DNA of 64,000 nucleotides from Limibacillus sp. Its GTDB lineage: Bacteria > Pseudomonadota > Alphaproteobacteria > Kiloniellales > CECT-8803. The stretch's first letter is position 1; each line of letters opens with the position of its first letter. The position numbers were made by a program, and so were the translations under genes. Under the pieces are notes generated by a model. It saw only the letters and a list, made by a program, of their open reading frames with translations, was not told where the DNA came from and did no database searches. Shown one piece after another: positions 1 through 7,517 of the stretch. The stretch lies in NCBI GenBank assembly GCA_037379885.1, contig JARRJC010000002.1, positions 113,762 to 177,761 of the forward strand, given 5' to 3'.

Positions 1-45
1 CGCCCCCATTCCATTGGATCCCAAAGGTCCGGGATCCCGGTCTTC

Positions 46-1158
<1,113 letters not shown>

Positions 1159-1399
1159 CTATTCCGAGGGGATAGCCCTTTCCGCAGGCGCGTAGAATCT
1201 CGCCCTAGACGCCGAATATCTTGGCAATTTTCGCGTTTTCTTATATCTATTCTTTTAATTAATAACCGCTTAACGGGCTTTCTGGGGGATTTCATCGTGC
1301 TGGAGTACTGCAACAGACCGCTTCGCGGCCAGCTACGAAGCGCAGTCGCTGGACCGGCTTTGCGCCCAGGAGCTGGAGGAGGGCTCTCCCCGCCTGGCC

Positions 1400-2215
1400 T
1401 TGATCCTCTGCGAGCGCCGGGCGCACATGGCCGACGCCGACGCCCTGGTGTTCCGCCGCCTGGGCGAAGCCTACGCCGCCAACGGCCTTCTGATGGAGGC
1501 CAAGGCGGCCTTCCGGCGCGCGATCCAGTTGGGCGGCGATCCCGAAGACCTGCGGCGCATGATCGCCACCACCGCTGAGATGGCGCGCGCCACAGCCGAG
1601 CCGCATCCGGCCTGGGCCAGTCCGCCGGTCGAAGCCGACGCCACCCCGCCGCCGCCCCTCGTGATCAGCGGGGCGGACGGCCTCCCGCAGGATGAGACGG
1701 AACCGGCGAGCGCGCCCGCCCCGATCCGAGCCGCGCCTGCGCCCCCTTCCGGCAGCGGGTCCGCTGAGGGGTCGGCGCTGCCCGCGGACGGCCCAGCCGA
1801 AGGCGAGGAGCGGATCGCCGTCGCGGCCCTGCCCGAACCGCAGGCGCCCGCCTACTTGCCCGAAGCCCCGGTTGTGCCCGAAGCCCCGGTTGTGATGGAG
1901 GAAGAAGCCCCGGCAAGCGCGCCGCAACCCGCAGAGGCGGCGGCTGAACCCGCCAGTTCCGGCGCCTACAAGGTTCAGCTCGCCTCGGTCGGCGACCCGG
2001 CGGTGGCCCGGCGGGAGGCGGAGTCCCTGAAGCGGCGCTTTCCCGGCCTGCTCAATGGCTTGCGCTTCACCAGCGAGACCATCGCCCTGGAGGGGCGGGG
2101 GCTGTTCCACCGTGTGCAGTTCGAAGGCCTCGGCAGCCTGGCGGGCGCCCGGGCCCTCTGCTCGCGCTTCAGGTCGCTGGGCCAGGACTGCTTCGTGCCG
2201 CTATCCCAAGGCTGA
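1400..2215 (+). CDS. SPOR-domain protein with TPR-like N-terminus and Pro/Ala/Glu-rich linker
   Basis: The last about 80 residues (from YKVQLASVGD to the end) form a SPOR domain, which in known proteins binds denuded septal peptidoglycan. The start is followed by a TPR-like helix pair (LGEAYAANGLLMEAKAAFRRA) and then about 120 residues of acidic, Pro/Ala-rich linker. No signal peptide or membrane anchor is visible in the open frame. The start is doubtful. The first usable in-frame codon is TTG at 1400, but sequence that reads as good protein (FAASYEAQSLDRLCAQELEE) continues upstream to about 1322 in the same frame without a start codon. A GTG at 1297 with a GGGGG ribosome site lies in another frame, so a one-base shift near 1315-1330 is likely. 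Confidence 0.7.
   Translation: MILCERRAHMADADALVFRRLGEAYAANGLLMEAKAAFRRAIQLGGDPEDLRRMIATTAEMARATAEPHPAWASPPVEADATPPPPLVISGADGLPQDETEPASAPAPIRAAPAPPSGSGSAEGSALPADGPAEGEERIAVAALPEPQAPAYLPEAPVVPEAPVVMEEEAPASAPQPAEAAAEPASSGAYKVQLASVGDPAVARREAESLKRRFPGLLNGLRFTSETIALEGRGLFHRVQFEGLGSLAGARALCSRFRSLGQDCFVPLSQG
1859..1894 (+). repeat. Tandem 18-bp repeat, two copies, inside the SPOR-protein linker
   Basis: Two exact head-to-tail copies of an 18-base unit beginning CCCGAAGCCCCGG encode PEAPVV twice in the disordered linker. It looks like a slippage-type duplication that changes linker length only. Confidence 0.9.
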
Positions 2216-2319
2216 TCACTCCGGCTTATCCTTGGGCTATTCCTCCCTGCCCTCTTGACCCCGGCCCGGCGGGGCGGAAGATAGTCGCGGCATTTCGCGT
2301 GACGCTGGAGGAGGACACC

Positions 2320-3165
2320 ATGAAGCTGCTGCGCTGGGGACCACAGGGCGACGAGCGGCCCGGCCTTTTGGACAGCCAGGGACAGATCCGTGATCTGACG
2401 CACCTGCTGGGCGACCTGGAGCCGGCGGACATGGTCGATGAGGTTCTCGACTCCCTGCGCGCGCTCGATGCGGACCGTCTGCCGCTGGTCCAGGGTGAGC
2501 AGCGGCGCGGCGCCTGTCTGGCCCAGGTCACCAACTTCTTCTGCGTGGGCCTCAACTACGCCAAGCACGCCGCCGAGGCGGGCATCGAAGCGCCCAAGGA
2601 GCCGGTGCTCTTCTCCAAGGCGACCTCGGCGCTCTCCGGCCCGGACGATTCCATCCTGCTGCCGCGCGGCTCGGTCAAGTCGGACTGGGAGGCGGAACTG
2701 GGCGTGGTGATCGGGCGTGAAGCCTCCTATGTCTCCGAGGCCGAGGCGCTCGACTGCGTCGCGGGCTATTGCGTCATCAACGACGTCTCGGAGCGTGCCT
2801 TCCAACTTGAGTCCACCGGCCAGTGGATCAAGGGCAAGTCCGCGCCCACCTTCGGTCCGGCCGGCCCCTTGCTGGTCACGGCGGACGAGGTGCCCGACCC
2901 TCAGAACCTCAAGATCTGGCTGGAGTTGAACGGGGAGCGGGTGCAGGACGGCAACACCTCCGACATGATCTTCTCGGTCGCGGAGATCATCTCCTACATG
3001 AGCCGCTACATGACCCTGCAACCCGGCGACCTGATCGCCACCGGCACGCCCGAGGGCGTCGGCATGGGCATGAAGCCGCAGCGTTTCCTGAAGGCGGGCG
3101 ACGAAATGCGCCTCGGCGTCGAGGGTCTGGGAGAGCAGCGCCAGAGCGTGGTCGCCAGCGCCTAG
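2320..3165 (+). CDS. Fumarylacetoacetate hydrolase family protein
   Basis: A 281-residue enzyme of the FAH superfamily, which hydrolyses or isomerises 2-oxo or 2,4-dioxo acids (for example ureidoglycolate lyase or 2-hydroxyhepta-2,4-dienedioate isomerase). The core motifs are present: FFCVGLNYAKHAAE, the metal-binding DWEAELGVVIG, and GYCVINDVSERAFQ, then ATGTPEGVGMG near the C-terminus. The ATG chosen is preceded by GGAGGAGG; a start seven codons earlier would put the ribosome site inside the gene. Its stop codon interlocks with the stop of the convergent EamA gene. The exact substrate is not determinable. Confidence 0.88.
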   Translation: MKLLRWGPQGDERPGLLDSQGQIRDLTHLLGDLEPADMVDEVLDSLRALDADRLPLVQGEQRRGACLAQVTNFFCVGLNYAKHAAEAGIEAPKEPVLFSKATSALSGPDDSILLPRGSVKSDWEAELGVVIGREASYVSEAEALDCVAGYCVINDVSERAFQLESTGQWIKGKSAPTFGPAGPLLVTADEVPDPQNLKIWLELNGERVQDGNTSDMIFSVAEIISYMSRYMTLQPGDLIATGTPEGVGMGMKPQRFLKAGDEMRLGVEGLGEQRQSVVASA

Positions 3166-4061
3166 AGGATGCCCCGCGCGGCGAGCTGGCGCTCGCGGTA
3201 CCAGACGTAGAGGCCGCTCGCCACCACGATCCCGGCGCCGACGAAGACCCAGATGTCCGGGCGGTCGTGGAAGATCAGATAGCCCGCCAGCGTCATGGGG
3301 ATCAGCTCTAGATAGAAATAGGGCGCCAGCAGCGAGGCATCCGCGTAGCGGTGCGCGATGGTGATCACCTGATGCCCCAGCCAGCCCCAGAAACCGATCA
3401 TCACGAAGGCGAACCAGTCGAGCGATGTCGCCGGCCAGTGCCAGTCCAGCAGGGCCAGCGGCGCGATCACCAGAGCGGCGATCCCGGCGGCGTAGAGCTG
3501 CTGCGTGGCGGTGGCGTCGACCCCGGCGAGCTGGCGCGTGGAGATCATGTAGAGGGCGGCGCAGAGCGCGGTGCCGAGGGCCAGCAGCGTCGCCCAGTGA
3601 AAGCCGGCCAGGCCCGGCTGCACCACAACCAGCACCCCCAGGAAGCCGACCCCGACGGCGGCCCAGCGGCGCAGGCCGACCTTCTCGCCGAGCAAGGGAC
3701 CGGAAAGGGCGGCGATCCAGAGCGGCGCGGTAAAGGCGATGGTGGCCGTGGTGGCGAGCGGCAGATACTTGACGGCTGTGAAATTGAAGAGCGTTGCGCC
3801 CAGGAGCGTCAGGCCCCGCCAGATCTCCTGCCTGGGCGCGTTGGTGCGGAACAGCGACAAACCGTGGACCGGCAGGGTGATCAGCAAAACGATCGCCAGG
3901 TGCCCCAGGTAGCGCACGAAGACCACCTCCATGGGCGGCATGGACTGCACCAGCCACTTGGCGGCGCTGTCGACCAGGGTGAGGCAGACCACGCCCGCCA
4001 GGATCAGCAGGATGCCGAGCAGCTTGCGCTCCTCGCGGGGGGCTGCGGTCAGAACTCTCAA
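3162..4061 (-). CDS. EamA/DMT family transporter
   Basis: A 299-residue integral membrane protein with about ten hydrophobic segments in two EamA repeats, typical of drug/metabolite transporters that export amino acids, amines or other small metabolites. The start overlaps the end of hyi by four bases (ATGA), so the two genes are translationally coupled. As last gene of the hyi-proximal operon it could export a product of the upstream enzymes, but that is inference. Confidence 0.88.
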   Translation of the reverse strand: MRVLTAAPREERKLLGILLILAGVVCLTLVDSAAKWLVQSMPPMEVVFVRYLGHLAIVLLITLPVHGLSLFRTNAPRQEIWRGLTLLGATLFNFTAVKYLPLATTATIAFTAPLWIAALSGPLLGEKVGLRRWAAVGVGFLGVLVVVQPGLAGFHWATLLALGTALCAALYMISTRQLAGVDATATQQLYAAGIAALVIAPLALLDWHWPATSLDWFAFVMIGFWGWLGHQVITIAHRYADASLLAPYFYLELIPMTLAGYLIFHDRPDIWVFVGAGIVVASGLYVWYRERQLAARGIL

Positions 4062-4843
4062 GTCAGCGTCTCGCGCCAGACGAGCCCGGCCTCGGTGCCC
4101 GCGCGCGGCCGGTACTCGCAGCCGACCCAGCCGCCGTATCCCGCCCGGTCCAGGGCCTCGAAGACGGCCCGGTAGGCGACCTCGCCCTCGTCCGGCTCGT
4201 GGCGCTCGGGCACGCCCGCGATCTGGACGTGGGCGACCCGGTCCGCCAGCGCCTCGAAGCGGCGGATCAAATCACCCTCCATGATCTGCACGTGATAGAA
4301 GTCGAACTGAAGCCCGAGGTTCTCCGCGCCCGCGGCCGCCATGGCCTTCAGCGCCTCCCCGGTCGTCGGGATCAGATAGCCCGGAACGTCCCGGCTGTTG
4401 AGCGGCTCCACCACCAGCGTGATGCCGAGCGGCGCGGCGGCGGCAGCCGCCTTCGCCAGGTTCTCGACGTAGCAATCGAAGTACTTCTGGCGCTCCTCCC
4501 CCTCCGGCGCCAGCCCGGACATGAGGTGCAGGGTCTTGCAGTTCAACGCCTCGGCGTAGCTGAGCGCGGTCTCGATGGAGCGCTCGAACGCCTCTCGGCG
4601 CGCCGGCAGGGCGGCGAGGCCGCGCTCGCCCGCGGCCCAGTCGCCGGGCGGGAAGTTGAAGAGAGCCTGGGTCAGCCCCGCCTCGCCCAGCGCCGCTGCG
4701 ACCTCGGTGGCCGGATGATCATAGGGGAACAGGAACTCCACCGCGTCGAACCCGCTGGCGCGGGCGCGCGCGAAGCGCTCCAGAAAGGGCGCCTCGGTGA
4801 AAAGCATCGAGAGGTTGGCGGCGAACCGTGGCATGGCGGCCAT
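4058..4843 (-). CDS. hyi: Hydroxypyruvate isomerase family protein
   Basis: A 261-residue TIM-barrel protein of the xylose-isomerase-like AP-endonuclease-2 fold. It has the landmarks of Hyi: FANLSMLF at the N-terminus, the metal-ligand Glu in VVEPLNSRDVPGYL, FDFYHVQIMEGD, HVQIAGVPERHEPD and the terminal Glu in VGCEYRP. Hyi interconverts hydroxypyruvate and tartronate semialdehyde in glyoxylate metabolism; related 2-oxo-tetronate isomerases share the fold. It overlaps the EamA gene by four bases. A second ATG three codons in is an alternative start. Confidence 0.87.
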   Translation of the reverse strand: MAAMPRFAANLSMLFTEAPFLERFARARASGFDAVEFLFPYDHPATEVAAALGEAGLTQALFNFPPGDWAAGERGLAALPARREAFERSIETALSYAEALNCKTLHLMSGLAPEGEERQKYFDCYVENLAKAAAAAAPLGITLVVEPLNSRDVPGYLIPTTGEALKAMAAAGAENLGLQFDFYHVQIMEGDLIRRFEALADRVAHVQIAGVPERHEPDEGEVAYRAVFEALDRAGYGGWVGCEYRPRAGTEAGLVWRETLT

Positions 4844-4937
4844 TGTTCCGCCCGCGGGCCACGAGGTCCAGAGTCTTGCTCGTCAAAGCTGCTGCGCGTC
4901 AGCCGAATGCCTCGGCGGCCCCCTTGCGCCCCTAGTC

Positions 4938-5924
4938 TCAGCTGGCGGAGGAGAGGGGTTGGAAGATCACCGGGTGCTGCTGCTCGCGGAACTTGTTGAT
5001 GCCGCAGACCAGCTTGCCGTCCGGCCAGATGTATTCCGCCGTCTCGCGTCTTGGAAAATACGCCGCCGTATAGATTGTCCCGAAGCCGTGTTCGTAGGCC
5101 CGTGTGTAGAGCGGCGGCTGAAGGAAGGCGGCGGCCAGACGTTCAGCCGTCATCTCTGAATCGGAGAGTCGGAAGGAGAGGAAGTTCTCCCGCTCCAGCG
5201 TCGCGGTGGCGCGGGCGTGGTTGTGCCACTCGATGTTGCCCTGGTGGTTGGTGGCGATGGGCACCTGGCGGATCACCGCGCGGCGGTCGGGCGACATGAA
5301 GGCGGTCAGGAAGTTGCCCTTGCGGTCGACCAGCGTCACGTTGTGCGCCATGAAGGACGGCGTGCGGCGCAGGACTTCGCCTGCTTCGCGCGCAGTCTCG
5401 CAGAACTCCAGCAGGTAGCGCACGATGATCGGCATGCCGAAGCCCTCGCCCACCACCCGGCGGCCGCCGAAGGTGAGGCTGACGGCCAGCCCCGCCTCGT
5501 TGATGCCGTCCAGGGCGCCCGACATGGAGTCGATCATCGCGACCACCTTCATGCCGTTCCAGGCCGACCGCAGGATCACCCCGTCGGTCGCGCCGGGCGC
5601 GTAGTCGTAGTTGCGGATCAGCACCGGCTCCTCGCCCGGCCAGACGACCTGGGAGCATCCGGCGATATAGGCCGGCGGCTTCCAGAGGGAGAGGAAGCGG
5701 GCGGCGAGATCGCTGCCGCCGCCCAACTCCACAAGCTCGTCGTAAGTGCGCAGGAAACGCGGCAGGTACTGCTGGATCGCCTCGCGGCATTCCAGATAGG
5801 TCGCGCGGTCCTCCAGCCCCTGGGACAGGAACCAGCTCTTGTAGGCCGGCCAGGAACGCTCGAAGAGCGCCTGCCACTTCGGGCCCGGAGTGGCCTCGTC
5901 GATGGTCTGGAAGTCGAAGCGCAT
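4938..5924 (-). CDS. C45-family autoproteolytic acyltransferase/hydrolase (penicillin acyltransferase type Ntn-hydrolase)
   Basis: A 328-residue protein of the peptidase C45 family (isopenicillin N acyltransferase-like). Family members cleave themselves before a Cys, which becomes the N-terminal nucleophile, and then exchange or remove an acyl group from an amide. The likely nucleophile is Cys90 in YIAGCSQVV; it is followed by the RNYDY motif (residues 104-108) that matches the family RN(F/Y)D signature. Further landmarks are GINEAGLAVSLTFGG and ATNHQ, and the C-terminal part contains YTRAYEHGFGTIYTA. It starts 16 bases after the ATP-grasp gene behind GAAGGGG, so it is surely in the same operon. 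The substrate is unknown; hydrolysis of an acyl-amine made by the neighbour is one possibility. Confidence 0.82.
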   Translation of the reverse strand: MRFDFQTIDEATPGPKWQALFERSWPAYKSWFLSQGLEDRATYLECREAIQQYLPRFLRTYDELVELGGGSDLAARFLSLWKPPAYIAGCSQVVWPGEEPVLIRNYDYAPGATDGVILRSAWNGMKVVAMIDSMSGALDGINEAGLAVSLTFGGRRVVGEGFGMPIIVRYLLEFCETAREAGEVLRRTPSFMAHNVTLVDRKGNFLTAFMSPDRRAVIRQVPIATNHQGNIEWHNHARATATLERENFLSFRLSDSEMTAERLAAAFLQPPLYTRAYEHGFGTIYTAAYFPRRETAEYIWPDGKLVCGINKFREQQHPVIFQPLSSAS

Positions 5925-5940
5925 GAGACCCCTTCGGGTG

Positions 5941-7470
5941 TTAGAGAATCTTGAAGGAGCTTGATCCCACGTGCGGCGAGAGCGACCGGCCGATGAACTT
6001 GCTGCGGAAGCCGTCGATCCACTTCTTGGCGCGCGCGTTCAGCTGGAAGTTCTTGGTCATGAGCCGCCCGCGCGTGATCAGAATGCCCAGGTCCGCGCCC
6101 TCGTAGCGGTAGTCGCCCTTGTCTGAGATGCGCAGGAAGAAGGCCTCGTTCTCGCTCGCCACCGCCCGGCGGTGATAGTCGAAGCGGGAGTACTCCAGGG
6201 AGCCGTCCTCGTTCATGTGATAGATGCCCGATTCCGGCGCATCGACCAGGATGTCCACCGAGTCGTCGGTGTGCTTGATCACCGCCTGGCTCCAGCTGTC
6301 GATGTTCTCGCTATCGGCCCAGCGGTTGTTGATCTCCGAGACGTCCAGGTCGAAGTCGACGCCCGAGAATTCCAGCAGGTGGAACAGGAAGAGCGGCGCG
6401 TCCGCGTGGGCGAAGGCGGCGTGGTTGGTCATGGAACTGGCGCCGGTGACGCGCGGATTGCACTCGCCCAGCCAGATGTCGCCGGACTGGGTGTCGATCA
6501 GGAAGTCGAGCTCGAAGTAGCCGCGGTAGCCGGTCTTGCGCAGCTCCTCACCGAACTTGAAGGTCAGGTCGCGAGCCTTCTCGCGGATCTCCGGGGTGAA
6601 GGAGTCGTCGAAGATCTCGTTGCCGCACCAGCCGCCCTTGTAGGGGGTCAGCTCCTTGAAGCCGACCAGCTCGGTCATCAGCGGGCCGACGATGGTGCCC
6701 TGCTTGGTGGTGCAGGCCTCGATCGCCGAACCGCGGCAGTTGATCCGCTTCATGATCTTGACCTCGCCGCCCTCGATGATCTCGTCGGCGTGCTGCTTCC
6801 AGTCCTTCTCGTTCGAGATGAAGAAGGTGGTGTGGCCGGAATCGCCAAAGGCGGTCTGGATCACCAGGTCCTGGCCCAGCGCCTTGGTCTTGGCGCGCAT
6901 ATCCTCGTAGGAGGAGACCTTGGTCAGGACGTTGGGGACAGACGGCACGCCCGCGCGGTCGCCGATGCGCACGGTTTCGATCTTGTGGTCGATCCTCTCG
7001 CGCAGCTTGGCCTTGGGGAACCAGACGTCCATGCCGGCCTTCTTGGCCAGCGCTTCGGTCTTCTCGTCGAACATCAGGAAACAGGCCTTGGGCTTGCCGC
7101 CGTGGGACTTGATGTAGTCCAGCACTTCCTTGTGCTGAAGCAGGTAGTTGTTGATGTCCTCGATCGACTCGAACTCGGGGTGCGGAATCTCGGTCGGCAC
7201 GAAGGTGTTGGGGTGGCGCCCGTCGTAGCAGTCCAGATAGTTGATGAACTTGAAGCCTCGGCACCACTCGTCCATGCCCAGAAGGTTGAAGTTGGTGGCG
7301 CTGATGAAAAAGATCGGCTGTTCGTTGCGGTGGAAGTAACGGCGGATATCCGAGATGCCGTTCAGCTTCTTGCCCTTGCCGCGGGCCGACGTCTTCTTGG
7401 CCGTCTTGGCCGGGGCTTTTTTCGCCGGGGCCTTTTTCGCCGTTTTCTTGCTCACCTTCTTCTGCGCCAC
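5941..7470 (-). CDS. ATP-grasp ligase (biotin-carboxylase-like) with Lys/Ala-rich N-terminal tail
   Basis: A 509-residue protein. Residues 1-35 are a basic tail with 14 lysines in KKAPAK-like repeats resembling a histone H1 tail. Residues about 40-150 form a preATP-grasp domain, and residues about 155-365 carry an ATP-grasp fold with the acidic metal-ligand signature E320/D322 and GECNPR (E336, N338). ATP-grasp enzymes make an acyl-phosphate and join it to an amine, thiol or similar group. The large C-terminal part (about 370-509) has no domain I recognise. The start is a GTG preceded by GGAGG at five bases. It lies 47 bases after the decarboxylase and 16 before the C45 gene, which suggests it uses the amine product of the former. 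There is no biotin-carrier domain nearby, so true carboxylase function is unlikely. Confidence 0.78.
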   Translation of the reverse strand: MAQKKVSKKTAKKAPAKKAPAKTAKKTSARGKGKKLNGISDIRRYFHRNEQPIFFISATNFNLLGMDEWCRGFKFINYLDCYDGRHPNTFVPTEIPHPEFESIEDINNYLLQHKEVLDYIKSHGGKPKACFLMFDEKTEALAKKAGMDVWFPKAKLRERIDHKIETVRIGDRAGVPSVPNVLTKVSSYEDMRAKTKALGQDLVIQTAFGDSGHTTFFISNEKDWKQHADEIIEGGEVKIMKRINCRGSAIEACTTKQGTIVGPLMTELVGFKELTPYKGGWCGNEIFDDSFTPEIREKARDLTFKFGEELRKTGYRGYFELDFLIDTQSGDIWLGECNPRVTGASSMTNHAAFAHADAPLFLFHLLEFSGVDFDLDVSEINNRWADSENIDSWSQAVIKHTDDSVDILVDAPESGIYHMNEDGSLEYSRFDYHRRAVASENEAFFLRISDKGDYRYEGADLGILITRGRLMTKNFQLNARAKKWIDGFRSKFIGRSLSPHVGSSSFKIL

Positions 7471-7517
7471 TTTTGCCTCCTTGTTCGCTTATCTGAACCG
7501 TTCTACGGGTTGTTGGG

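Noticed and set aside
1975-3957. 660-codon open frame on the minus strand opposite the SPOR, FAH and EamA genes
   Set aside because: It spans three real genes on both strands, has low-complexity composition and no motif.
5941-7470. True biotin carboxylase
   Set aside because: No biotin carrier domain, no carboxyltransferase gene nearby, and a C-terminal half unlike AccC. Only the ATP-grasp core is shared.
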